The notes: generated from the sequence alone by a model not told the origin. A stretch of DNA of 19,401 nucleotides from Pyrodictium sp. (GCA_015662475.1 DQUB01000099.1:1-19401), one strand, 5' to 3'; numbered from the stretch's first letter, positions 6,376 through 13,726 are shown. A program made the numbers and translations.

Positions 6376-6687
6376 CTAGCGGTGGCGTAATCGTTTCTCC
6401 TCCCTTAACCTCTTTATCTCTTCAGCTATAGCTATTAGCGTCTTTAGCTTCGACCCCATCTTGTTGACGACAATGCGTTGTTTCTGCTCCCACCATCTAC
6501 GCGGGTATCTTGCCTCCTCTACCTGAGGGTCGAGTCCTAGTCTTTTTGCAGCTTCTACTACTTCCTCAACTCTAGGCTTTCTAACAGCATGTTTTAACGG
6601 TATCTTGCGACCTTCTTTCCGCGATGCAGAAGCATCTATGTTTATTGGCCATAAGACTATTCTTTTACCCCTATACTCTTTCGACAA
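6376..6687 (-). CDS. srp19: Signal recognition particle 19 kDa subunit
   Basis: Binds the tips of helices 6 and 8 of 7S SRP RNA and helps SRP54 assemble, part of co-translational targeting to the membrane. The sequence RIVLWPINIDASASRKEGRK near the N-terminus, KHAVRKPRVEEVVEAAKRLG, and YPRRWWEQKQRIVV with YPR and a basic patch are the expected SRP19 features. The Lys/Arg-rich C-terminal tail ends RLREEKRLRHR. The open frame begins at GTG 6708 (110 residues). TTG at 6687 is preferred because GGGAG lies three bases before it and the protein would then start MSKEYRGKR, closer to usual family length (about 103 residues). It is divergent from the MetE-like gene. Confidence 0.9.
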   Translation of the reverse strand: MSKEYRGKRIVLWPINIDASASRKEGRKIPLKHAVRKPRVEEVVEAAKRLGLDPQVEEARYPRRWWEQKQRIVVNKMGSKLKTLIAIAEEIKRLREEKRLRHR

Positions 6688-6735
6688 TGTCTCCCTGCAG
6701 CTAAACACCTATACTTCTAACCCCTTTAGTATGCT

Positions 6736-7743
6736 ATGGTGTTTGATGTGGAGTTTATAGCTGATGTGCTTGGAGGATATCCTAGGAGTGCTAGACTGAG
6801 AAAGGCTTTGAGAAAGCTTGAGGAGGAAGGAGAAGCTGGGCTTGCTGAGGTTCAGAGAGTAGTCTATGAGGATATGCTAGTCGTTGTAGGTGTCCAGCTT
6901 GGCGCTGGAATGTATAGTGTTGTTGATGGTATGCTTGACTGGCACGACCCTCTAAGACCGTTTGCCGAGGCTTGGAGAGGCGTGTACATTGACGGTCTTC
7001 TAAGATGGTTTGACAACAACTTCTTCTACAGAATCCCCGTGTTCGTGGAAGAGCCAGACCCAAAACGCTTTGTACTAGCTCCAAGAGTTAAGACGCTACG
7101 CTCCATACTACCCGACTGGGCTCGAATTAGAGTTGTTGTTCCAGGCCCCTACACGTTCACAAAGCTGTCGAAGAATCGAACTGGCAGGAATGATAGGGAG
7201 CTTATGGAGATTATAGCTAGGCTTCTCGCTGAAGAGGTTAGAAGAGCTGTAGAAGCTGGAGCATCTGTTGTACAGGTTGACGAGCCTATGTTTGCTGATG
7301 TAGATGCTAAACCTGATGAAGCTTCTGAAGCTGTTGAAGCCGTGAACATCGTGTTTAAAGCTGCTGGAAATGCGGAGACAAGACTAGCTATACCCTACAA
7401 TGTACCTAGCCCCGACATCTACGAGAGAATACTAGATGTTAAAGCTAAAACGATAATATTAGACTTTGTAGATGCTTTTGAGAGGGGTTTGAAGCTTGTT
7501 AGAGAAAAAGGTGTTGGTGGACACGAGCTTGGCGCTGGTGTTATTGAAGCTCGGAACATATACATAGAGCCGTACGAGCGTTTTGCATCACAACTAAATG
7601 CTATAAAGTCGGTGTACCGTGGCGATCGCCTGCTAGTCACTACCAGTGCATGGCTAGACCTCATCCCATTCCACTACGCTGTTGAAAAAACAAGAATACT
7701 TGGACACTATACTACTCGCTATGCTTCTGCGGGGGCTCGGTGA
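6736..7743 (+). CDS. MetE-like protein lacking the zinc ligands (methionine synthase family)
   Basis: A 335-residue single TIM-barrel protein of the cobalamin-independent methionine synthase (UROD/MetE-like) superfamily. Recognisable family motifs are GGYPRSARLR at residues 13-22, VVPGPYTFTKL from 134, and VVQVDEPMF at 178-186. The zinc site of true MetE is absent. LAIPYNVPS (217-225) stands where HxC is expected, LDFVDAF (242-248) has Asp where the zinc-site Glu is expected, and VTTSAWLD (301-308) lacks the distal cysteine. The protein is therefore probably not a stand-alone methyltransferase. It may correspond to the zinc-less N-terminal half of full-length MetE, needing a zinc-bearing partner encoded elsewhere. 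A CTATACTT near 6708-6715 could be the TATA box, suggesting a leaderless start at ATG 6736. Confidence 0.85.
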   Translation: MVFDVEFIADVLGGYPRSARLRKALRKLEEEGEAGLAEVQRVVYEDMLVVVGVQLGAGMYSVVDGMLDWHDPLRPFAEAWRGVYIDGLLRWFDNNFFYRIPVFVEEPDPKRFVLAPRVKTLRSILPDWARIRVVVPGPYTFTKLSKNRTGRNDRELMEIIARLLAEEVRRAVEAGASVVQVDEPMFADVDAKPDEASEAVEAVNIVFKAAGNAETRLAIPYNVPSPDIYERILDVKAKTIILDFVDAFERGLKLVREKGVGGHELGAGVIEARNIYIEPYERFASQLNAIKSVYRGDRLLVTTSAWLDLIPFHYAVEKTRILGHYTTRYASAGAR

Positions 7744-7773
7744 GTGCAAGGGCACATCATCTCTTCAGAAGGC

Positions 7774-8100
7774 TCAGGCGGTCCTCACACCCCCAATAAC
7801 CTCTTCTAACACATCTAGTAGTTTTTGTAGTACTTCTCCAATCTTTTTGCCCTTCTCGGTAAGTTCCAAACAAACACTGTTACCACAATTGTATGGTTTT
7901 ACAAGTCCTAATACAGTTGCTTCTCTAGCTGACTTGTATACAGTGCCAACGCCAACTCCATAGCGTGGTATGCGGTGAATAGGCATCGAACCATGCTCAA
8001 ACAATATTGCTATTAGACGCAGTATCCCGGTTTTTGCAAGCAATCTGTATCGTTCCAAACTAGGAGTAGCTCCCACTTCCAACACCCGTTTCAGGCGCAT
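7774..8100 (-). CDS. Winged-helix DNA-binding protein (transcriptional regulator type)
   Basis: A 108-residue protein. Helices LLAKTGILRLIAILFEHG, then MPIHRIPRYGVGVGTVYKSAREATVLGLV, fit a winged helix-turn-helix with the recognition helix around GVGTVYKSAREA. The wing is VKPYNCGNSVCLELTEKGKKIGEVL; the LTEKGKKIGEVL segment is very typical of MarR/PadR-like archaeal regulators. A C-terminal helix (LQKLLDVLEEVIGG) probably dimerises. No ligand domain is present. The ATG start is at 8100. It converges on the MetE-like gene with 30 bases between stops and is divergent from the AOR gene, about 100 bases away, so it may regulate the AOR gene or itself. The target is inference from position. Confidence 0.85.
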   Translation of the reverse strand: MRLKRVLEVGATPSLERYRLLAKTGILRLIAILFEHGSMPIHRIPRYGVGVGTVYKSAREATVLGLVKPYNCGNSVCLELTEKGKKIGEVLQKLLDVLEEVIGGVRTA

Positions 8101-8204
8101 CTACCCATACATGTACTGTAGGGGGACGTATTAGGCTAGCAAGATTTTACCGCCTAGACTCTTGATACCCATGCACCGTCCCGCGGCAGAGGTGTTCTCT
8201 AGCC

Positions 8205-10103
8205 TTGTACGGAGTTCATGGCCAGATAGCGCTTGTTGATCTTTCCCGCTCAAAGACATACGTATACACGCTAGACGAGAAGGTATTCGAGCTGTTCATT
8301 GGGGGAAAAGGTCTCCTCTACTATCTAGGCTACAAGCACATACCAGTTGAAGGAGATGCGCTAGACCCGACCAAAAACGCGCTTATAGTAGCGCCAGGTC
8401 TTCTAGCTGGACTAGCTCCTGCATCCTCTAAAGTCGGCTTTCTAGCTAAAAGCCCGCTAACCGGTATACTATGCGACACGTATGCAGGCCAAGTTTTTGC
8501 AGCTAAACTCAAACTGGCTGGTTTTGATGCACTGATCATCAAGGGCGCATCAAGAGACCCTGTCTACATCTATGTGGAGAATGGCGAGGTTGAAATTAGA
8601 GGTGCATCTCATCTATGGGGTAGCAATGTCTATGATACTGTTAATGGTGTGAAAGCCGAGACTAGAAAAGGAGCTTCTGTTGCTGCAATAGGCCCTGCTG
8701 GAGAAAATCTTGTAAGGTTTGCAAACATAATGGTTGATGGTGTAAGAGCTGCTGGAAGATGTGGACTAGGAGCTGTTATGGGTTCTATGAAGTTGAAGGC
8801 TATAGCTGTATGGGGCTGGCACAAACCCCGCATTGCACATCCTGAGAAGCTAAAGAAACTATATGTTGAGGTGTATGAGAAGCTTAGAAGAGATCCTCTT
8901 GGCGAGTACACGTCCAAGTATGGAACACTAAAAGGTGTTGAGAGCTGTAGCAAGCATGCTATGTGCCCAGCATACCATTGGACAAAGCCATGGCTTCCCG
9001 AAGAGGTTGCTAGCAAGCTTTCAGCCGAGGAAGTTCTAGCTAGAGAAGCTCCAAAAACCGACTACAAGATGTTGGCAGGCTCTATCTGGGGATGGGGTTG
9101 CCCGATAAAGTGTAGTAAGCTTGCACGTTCTCGCAAGAAAGGCTTTGAACATCTCATCGTTAAACCAGAATACGAAATACTCGCTATGCTCGGTCTTGCT
9201 GTTGGCGTACTAGATGTTGACGAGATACTACATATTGAGTGGCTGGTAAACGCATTTGGTATGGACGCTATAAGCTTTGGCGAGACAGTAGCATGGCTTA
9301 TGGAGTTGTATGAGAAGAGGCTTGTGGGTAGGAAAGAGCTCACATGTTTAAACCATGAGCCGAAGTTTGGTAATGCAGAAGCTGTTAGAGAGCTAGCACA
9401 GCTTATAGCCTATAGGAGGGGTATAGGAGCTATCCTAGCTGAAGGTGTTGCTCGAGCAGCACAGATTCTCGGTCGTGGTGCCAATATCGCAGTACATGTC
9501 AAAGGTCTTGAAGCACCAGCCTGGGATCCTCGTGGTAGAAGAGGCTTAGGGCTAAGCTATGCTACAGCCGATATTGGTGCTAGCCATCTACGTGGCTGGC
9601 CTAGCGGCTCTGAACCTCCTTCAAAAGGGCCTGCTAGAGAAAAGATTGCGAGTTTGATTAGAGATAGGGATAGGAAGGCTCTAATTGATAGTCTTGGCCT
9701 CTGCGCATTCCCCCCATACCGCGACGAAGACATAGAAGCACTGTACGAGGCTGTTACAGGACAAAAACGGCCAATCAGCGAACTAATGCTTGTTGGACAC
9801 AGAGTTGAAGCTTTAGCTAGAATCTTTGCCGCTATAGCCGGCAAGGTTCCTGAAGCAGACACAATACCACCAAGATGGATGGAACCAATACCAGAAGGTC
9901 CCTTCAAAGGCGAGAAAGCATTTCTAGACTGGAACGATTTGAGAGAAGCTGTTCGAGAATACTATAGAGCTAGAGGCTTCCACGAAGAATATGGAGTGCC
10001 TCTTCCAGAAACTCTAGAGAGGCTTGGCATGACATGGGCTATAGACGATGCCAATAGAGCGTTAACATTGGTTTCTCGAAGGCTTAGCAGCTTGCACGTA
10101 TAG
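8205..10103 (+). CDS. Aldehyde:ferredoxin oxidoreductase family protein (tungsten-pterin)
   Basis: Family members oxidise aldehydes to acids with ferredoxin as acceptor, using a tungsten bis-pterin centre and one Fe-S cluster. At 632 residues the length is normal. Visible motifs are LFIGGKGLLYYLGY near 30-43, AGRCGLGAVMGSMKLKAI near 183-200, PEYEIL at 321-326 with the conserved Glu, DPRGRRGLGLSYAT from 441, ASHLRG with conserved His461, and DSLGLC at 495-500. The cluster motif reads GWGCPIKC: Cys299, Cys303 and Cys500 are present, but the first cysteine position is Gly296. Two extra cysteines (248, 254) lie 40-50 residues upstream. The start is TTG 8205 with GAGGTG ten bases upstream. The 3' end overlaps the convergent methyltransferase gene by 42 bases. 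The substrate subgroup is not identifiable. Confidence 0.93.
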   Translation: MYGVHGQIALVDLSRSKTYVYTLDEKVFELFIGGKGLLYYLGYKHIPVEGDALDPTKNALIVAPGLLAGLAPASSKVGFLAKSPLTGILCDTYAGQVFAAKLKLAGFDALIIKGASRDPVYIYVENGEVEIRGASHLWGSNVYDTVNGVKAETRKGASVAAIGPAGENLVRFANIMVDGVRAAGRCGLGAVMGSMKLKAIAVWGWHKPRIAHPEKLKKLYVEVYEKLRRDPLGEYTSKYGTLKGVESCSKHAMCPAYHWTKPWLPEEVASKLSAEEVLAREAPKTDYKMLAGSIWGWGCPIKCSKLARSRKKGFEHLIVKPEYEILAMLGLAVGVLDVDEILHIEWLVNAFGMDAISFGETVAWLMELYEKRLVGRKELTCLNHEPKFGNAEAVRELAQLIAYRRGIGAILAEGVARAAQILGRGANIAVHVKGLEAPAWDPRGRRGLGLSYATADIGASHLRGWPSGSEPPSKGPAREKIASLIRDRDRKALIDSLGLCAFPPYRDEDIEALYEAVTGQKRPISELMLVGHRVEALARIFAAIAGKVPEADTIPPRWMEPIPEGPFKGEKAFLDWNDLREAVREYYRARGFHEEYGVPLPETLERLGMTWAIDDANRALTLVSRRLSSLHV

Positions 10104-10535
10104 CACATGCCCACCAACTTCATAGGCGTTAAGGGTTTCAAATTGGGGGACTGGGTAGTCTAGAGATACAACAACTCCTTCAGCACATAATGCATCTCCA
10201 ACAACACCCATTACACCCTCGTAGAGGTAGTAGTAGACGACATCGTTTCTTCTAAGACAGAAGCTTCTAATATCACCAACAACGTAGTCTATAAGCGTAT
10301 TGTATCGGCGACGAAGCCTCTTTGCTTGGACAATAATACTAGCATCTATGTCGACACAGACAGAGTAGAATCCCTGTAAAACCGCTATCTTGGATGCATG
10401 CGCCAGCCCACAACCAGCCTCGTAGAATACCGGCTGCCCGCCAACGCCACTGAGCAGGGTGGGTAGAAGAGAGCTTAGAAAACGCAGTACATGGGGAGGT
10501 GTAGGCTTGTAAGGTGCGATTTTGACAGCATCCAC
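10062..10535 (-). CDS. Small class I SAM-dependent methyltransferase, possibly related to archaeal aKMT
   Basis: About 157 residues. The N-terminus APYKPTPPHVLRFLSSLL precedes motif I, VFYEAGCGLAHASKIA (E-x-G-C-G), then VCVDIDASI with the acidic residue of strand 2, DYVVGDIRSF, and NDVVYYYLYEGVM at the motif IV position. It ends in beta strands EGVVVSLDYPVPQF and HVLYVQAAK. The overall layout and the PYxPTP start resemble the broad-specificity crenarchaeal protein lysine methyltransferase aKMT, but motif I differs, so this is inference. TTG 10544 is one base from the GAGGTG ribosome-binding site; GTG 10535 is preferred. It follows the AAA ATPase gene by a few bases on the same strand, so the two are almost certainly one transcript. 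Confidence 0.8.
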   Translation of the reverse strand: MDAVKIAPYKPTPPHVLRFLSSLLPTLLSGVGGQPVFYEAGCGLAHASKIAVLQGFYSVCVDIDASIIVQAKRLRRRYNTLIDYVVGDIRSFCLRRNDVVYYYLYEGVMGVVGDALCAEGVVVSLDYPVPQFETLNAYEVGGHVLYVQAAKPSRNQC

Positions 10536-10551
10536 AGTATCCAAGCACCTC

Positions 10552-11748
10552 TCACGTTACAAGGTGTAAATACCCCCTAGATCTCAGTTCTTCTAGAGCT
10601 TCTCTAGGACCTCGAAGCGGTACTCCTGGCTCAAGCTTGTAAAGGTGTAAGCTACGTTTCTTCACCGCAACATAGATGGCAATTTTATCCTCTCCAAGGC
10701 GTTCAAGAGCTTCTTCAAGCAAATGGATTACAATATCTTCTCTTGGAGTAGACATTACCACTTGGACACTCCTAGCAACGGTTTCTACGAGTGCTTTAGC
10801 CAAATTTCTAGCAGAATTAGGGTCTAATAGACAGCCAACATTACTAGCTATGAGCATCCCACCTTCTTTCACAAGGGACATGGAGAGCAATAGTGGCATA
10901 ATATGCTTTATCGACATCCCCATAGATTCAAGCCCTATCCAGTCTCCAAGCCTACCATCGTACAGCTCTAGCTTGAGAACAAGCTGACCACCTTCTTCAC
11001 CAACTTGCAATCTAACACCTTCAAAACCAAGTATCTTCTGCATGTACGTCCTAAACCTATTCCTAAACTCATCGTCAGAGGCATACCGCGTTAAAAGCGA
11101 GTAATAGTAGTAGGATGGACTAGACTTAGACGCTTTTGGAACACCACGGTAGACTGGAGGTAGCAACCCGACAATTGCAGGTGTATATTCTACAAAGCTG
11201 CACAGCTGCGAAAGCACCTCTAAATGTTGCTCTGCAACAGCTAAAAGCTCGGCAAACATTGTCGATGCTATCTGGCGCAGAGACTCTCTTCTCCTACCAA
11301 CAACCTTTTTAACATCGACAAAGGGGAGAATGAGGTGTTCTCCAGAAGCATCCAATTCAAGAGCAAAAACAGGAGCGTAAACATCACTTATTTTTGCCTC
11401 ACGAAATGTTTGGATAAGCTGAAGTGCTTGTTGTGGTTGGAAACGCTGAACCAAGTTGTTCAACTGGTAAATAGTATTTACAACCTCTTTGTTGATGTAG
11501 TAGGCTAGTAAGGCTGGAAACTTCCTACCAGCATAAATGTCTGATGATGGGTTGAAGCTATAGAGTTTCTTCTCACACAACATTTCGCCAAGCAAGACAA
11601 GTCCTTTTATAAGGGCAGACTTTCCAGCGCCTACACCACCAATGAACACTGTGAGAGGAGCTAGATCAACTTCTAACGGTTCTTCATGTGCAACACTTTT
11701 AAAACCTTGGACATAGATCTTTTCTACAAATGTGCTAGTCGATTTCAT
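10552..11748 (-). CDS. AAA/ABC-type ATPase with degenerate Walker B and H-loop
   Basis: A 398-residue protein of the SMC/RecF/OLD-like (AAA_15/AAA_21) kind. The N-terminal lobe has IYVQGFKSVAHEEPLEVDL and a good Walker A, GGVGAGKS, at residues 37-44. A long helical insertion spans about 55-245. The C-terminal lobe has a weak signature-like LESMGMSIKHIMPLLLS near 273-289. The Walker B region reads GMLIASNVGCLLDP (297-310), where family members usually have a hydrophobic run then EEPExxLHP; no catalytic acid pair is present. The H-loop position reads VVMSTPRE (330-337) without histidine. ATP binding is plausible, hydrolysis doubtful. The ATG start has GGTG nine bases upstream. It is operonic with the methyltransferase downstream. 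No nuclease (TOPRIM) domain is attached. Confidence 0.85.
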   Translation of the reverse strand: MKSTSTFVEKIYVQGFKSVAHEEPLEVDLAPLTVFIGGVGAGKSALIKGLVLLGEMLCEKKLYSFNPSSDIYAGRKFPALLAYYINKEVVNTIYQLNNLVQRFQPQQALQLIQTFREAKISDVYAPVFALELDASGEHLILPFVDVKKVVGRRRESLRQIASTMFAELLAVAEQHLEVLSQLCSFVEYTPAIVGLLPPVYRGVPKASKSSPSYYYYSLLTRYASDDEFRNRFRTYMQKILGFEGVRLQVGEEGGQLVLKLELYDGRLGDWIGLESMGMSIKHIMPLLLSMSLVKEGGMLIASNVGCLLDPNSARNLAKALVETVARSVQVVMSTPREDIVIHLLEEALERLGEDKIAIYVAVKKRSLHLYKLEPGVPLRGPREALEELRSRGYLHLVT

Positions 11749-11813
11749 ACATGTAACACCTTAAGTTTTCAACACAGCCAAGCTTACCACTACCACCTCA
11801 AACAATGTTACAG

Positions 11814-11864
11814 TTTTTAGTTTTCGTTTTTTGTAGGTGTGGTTGTGAGGGAAAGGAGGTGATC
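11814..11864 (+). promoter_or_regulatory. T-rich leader region with a 10-base perfect anti-16S match
   Basis: A T-rich run (11814-11832, TTTTTAG then TTTTCG then TTTTTTG) precedes GGAGGTGATC at 11855-11864, a full complement of the conserved archaeal 16S rRNA 3' end. No ATG, GTG or TTG in the frame of the downstream membrane ORF lies at normal spacing. A GTG at 11859 opens another frame that stops after 12 codons. The T-rich run may contain the promoter. Confidence 0.4.
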
Positions 11865-11887
11865 GGGTCTCGCGCATTGAGCCAGAT

Positions 11888-12019
11888 ATGCTATTGACTG
11901 TTCTTATGGCGACAGTTGTATTTGCAGGATTGCTTGCTTTAAGCGGTCTTCAACAATACGCTGTACTATTTCTAGCAGCAGCACTGCTTGTAGTGGCTCT
12001 CGGAATATATGTTTCTTAG
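11888..12019 (+). CDS. Small two-helix membrane protein, 43 residues
   Basis: A short open frame from ATG 11888 encodes two hydrophobic helices, MLLTVLMATVVFAGLLAL and AVLFLAAALLVVALGIYV, joined by a SGLQQY turn. Its TAG stop overlaps the TAA of the convergent regulator gene by four bases. That tail arrangement recurs at two other confident gene pairs here and supports this as a real gene. The frame is open upstream to a stop at 11846-11848, but the only in-frame standard starts are ATG 11888 and later codons. A very strong ribosome-binding site lies 24-33 bases upstream, too far away. The true start may be a nonstandard codon (ATT 11876), or a GTG 11859 frame shifted by one base. It carries no recognisable family motif. 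Confidence 0.55.
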   Translation: MLLTVLMATVVFAGLLALSGLQQYAVLFLAAALLVVALGIYVS

Positions 12020-12750
12020 CGGTTTCTAGCTAGAGGTCTACTCAACTCTAAAATGGCCTCCATGGGGGCATTTACGTTTAGGTTTTTGCGCCATGCACTA
12101 CCTATCGCAACTAGTATGAAGATGCCTACAAGCTTCGCCTTACAATGCTCTACAATTGTTAAGAGGGCACGTAATGTTTGCCCACTTTCAACCAAGTCGT
12201 CGACTATAAGTACCCTATCTTTGTAGGAAATGTGTTTTCGTGGTACGTAGAAGTATATTGGGTTGTAGGTGTTGTCAAGCGCTATTGACTCTACATAGTC
12301 TTCGTAAGGGTTATCCTTGACGCGTCTCGCTATAACCAGTTGCGCGTCAAGTTCAAGTGCTATTGCTGTTGCAAGTGGAATACCTCTAGCCTCAGGTACT
12401 AACACCTTGGTTACCTTCGCATTACCATATTTTTTGGCTAGATATGCTGAAACTAGAGACAGCATTGAAGAGTCGGAGAATATCGATCTTGTGTCTATAT
12501 ACCCCTCTTTAACGTCAAGCTTCCTCAAGATTATTTCTCTAAGCCTTCCCTCTTCAAGCACACACTCAACTATCCTTTTAGCATGCTCTGGACTAGGTAT
12601 TGTAATACCCCGAGTATAGCGGCACAACATGCTTGGAGGTAAACCTACAAGCTTTGCTAGCTCACGGTAAGAGTAGAGCGGCTTTAGCGCACGCAAAACA
12701 CGTACAGCTAGTAGTTGCAGCTTAACAGTCTCAAGACGGCTACTAGCCAC
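12016..12750 (-). CDS. HTH-phosphoribosyltransferase regulator (PRPP-sensing type, GfcR-like)
   Basis: A 244-residue protein. The N-terminal helix-turn-helix (YSYRELAKLVGLPPSMLCRY, about 26-45) is followed by a type I phosphoribosyltransferase domain: VTKVLVPEARGIPLATAIAL near 113-132 and the 13-residue PRPP loop VLIVDDLVESGQT at 180-192. Archaeal proteins with this architecture act as regulators of sugar or purine metabolism that sense PRPP or nucleotides, as with haloarchaeal GfcR, rather than as biosynthetic enzymes. Which pathway applies here is unknown. The start is GTG 12750. It is divergent from the surface-protein gene, with an inverted repeat between them that may be its operator (inference). 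Its stop is shared with the small membrane ORF. Confidence 0.88.
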   Translation of the reverse strand: MASSRLETVKLQLLAVRVLRALKPLYSYRELAKLVGLPPSMLCRYTRGITIPSPEHAKRIVECVLEEGRLREIILRKLDVKEGYIDTRSIFSDSSMLSLVSAYLAKKYGNAKVTKVLVPEARGIPLATAIALELDAQLVIARRVKDNPYEDYVESIALDNTYNPIYFYVPRKHISYKDRVLIVDDLVESGQTLRALLTIVEHCKAKLVGIFILVAIGSAWRKNLNVNAPMEAILELSRPLARNR

Positions 12751-12778
12751 CGACTAGCCCCTAAACGCGCTAACAAAG

Positions 12779-12803
12779 GGAGAGAGTTATTGTAGCTCTC
12801 TCC
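12779..12803. promoter_or_regulatory. 8-bp inverted repeat in the divergent regulator/surface-protein intergenic region
   Basis: GGAGAGAG (12779-12786) and CTCTCTCC (12796-12803) form a perfect inverted repeat with a 9-base spacer TTATTGTAG. It lies 29 bases upstream of the regulator start and 25 bases upstream of the TTG start of the surface protein. It could be an operator for the adjacent HTH protein, or a hairpin in the surface-protein leader. Structure is seen; function is inference. Confidence 0.45.
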
Positions 12804-12827
12804 GCAAATAGCTGTGTGGGTGCTGAC

Positions 12828-13676
12828 TTGAAGATCTCAGCAACCCTACTAGCAACTACTATCATTGCACTGCTCATGTCAACCTGTCTAGCACTTTCAC
12901 AATATGTTGAAGTCTCAACAGAACCTCTACCTTTACGCCTCGAAACCATAACACTATCAGCCGGCCAAGAGCTCTACTTGAAAATATGCGGCCCTCCAGG
13001 AGCACCCGCCACCTTCCACCTATACGACCTATCTACAGGGAATATAGTCTACAATGTCTCGTTTTCAATAGGATCGACAGGCTATACGATATTGAGGCTG
13101 AAAGCGCCAGATAAAAGTGGAACATACATTGCCGTTTTCAACGTTGAAGGTCTTACATACATGCTACTTCTCAAGGTTAAACCCTCTCTACCCTCGCCTA
13201 CAATAACAACTATTACATTTACAACAACTGTTACTAGGCAAATTACAGTTACAAAAACTGTCATGGTGACAAAAACCGTTACTACAACTACAACATTGAA
13301 GCTACCAATTGTAAGGCCTTTAACCGTCTATGTAACCGAGTACACGGTATCACCTTTAGCACCGAGAATAGCGTTTACAAAAGTTTATGGCGTGACAACA
13401 ACTATTACCACAACAACTACAGTGTACAAAACCTCTACTGTTACAGTCACTGTACCCATATACGAGACCGTGTACAAGGTTGTAAAGGGTAGAATACCTG
13501 TAACCAAGACTGACTATATAACGGTAAAGGTTACAGAAACAAAAGTTGTGAAAGAAACTGTACCAAAACCTGTTATTGTTAAAGAGTACCTGGTCGATGT
13601 TTCAAGCCTTATTGCTGCTCTCGCTCTAGGTGCTGCTATAGGTGCTGCCATTACACTAGTGTATGCTAGGCGATAA
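12828..13676 (+). CDS. Thr-rich cell-surface protein with signal peptide and C-terminal membrane anchor
   Basis: A 282-residue protein. The N-terminus MKISATLLATTIIALLMSTCLALSQ is a signal peptide, possibly cleaved near residue 24. About 90 residues form a predicted beta-sandwich (LETITLSAGQELYLKICG to GLTYMLLLKVKP). Residues about 125-245 form a stalk of Thr/Val repeats (TTITFTTTVT, TVTTTTT, TTTITTTTTVYKTSTVTVTV) suited to O-glycosylation. A membrane helix SLIAALALGAAIGAAITLVY and the tail ARR complete a type I topology, as in archaeal S-layer-associated proteins. The open frame could start at GTG 12816, but TTG 12828 follows GGGTG by five bases and gives a better signal peptide. The identity of the ligand or partner is unknown. 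Confidence 0.8.
   Translation: MKISATLLATTIIALLMSTCLALSQYVEVSTEPLPLRLETITLSAGQELYLKICGPPGAPATFHLYDLSTGNIVYNVSFSIGSTGYTILRLKAPDKSGTYIAVFNVEGLTYMLLLKVKPSLPSPTITTITFTTTVTRQITVTKTVMVTKTVTTTTTLKLPIVRPLTVYVTEYTVSPLAPRIAFTKVYGVTTTITTTTTVYKTSTVTVTVPIYETVYKVVKGRIPVTKTDYITVKVTETKVVKETVPKPVIVKEYLVDVSSLIAALALGAAIGAAITLVYARR
13205..13480 (+). repeat. Low-complexity Thr/Val codon repeat in the surface-protein stalk
   Basis: The DNA is dominated by ACA/ACT threonine and GTT/GTA/GTG valine codons in short near-repeats such as ACAACT and GTTAC. No exact long unit recurs, so this reflects protein composition, not a minisatellite or CRISPR array. Confidence 0.6.
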
Positions 13677-13693
13677 GCAAATGCTATTTAGCC

Positions 13694-13702
13694 TCTATAA
13701 GG
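13694..13702 (+). promoter_or_regulatory. Probable TATA box of the gene starting at 13727
   Basis: TCTATAAGG lies about 30 bases before the ATG at 13727. That is the distance expected for a leaderless or very short-leader archaeal transcript. It separates the surface-protein gene from the next transcription unit. Confidence 0.45.
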
Positions 13703-13726
13703 CTATGCTATCCTGAGGGCGCGACA

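Noticed and set aside
7682..7963. 93-residue plus-strand open frame
   Set aside because: Overlaps the end of the MetE-like gene and is antisense to the winged-helix gene; Thr/Ser-rich composition of a shadow frame.
8630..9016. 128-residue minus-strand open frame (and similar frames across 8330-9907)
   Set aside because: Shadows of the AOR gene; Ser/Pro-rich with no homologous pattern.
10131..10146. T-loop-like GGGTTTCAAATTGG
   Set aside because: Lies inside the methyltransferase coding sequence, with no acceptor or anticodon arms around it.
13205..13480. Short repeats suggesting a CRISPR or minisatellite
   Set aside because: Repeats follow Thr/Val codons in a coding frame, with no conserved unit or spacers.
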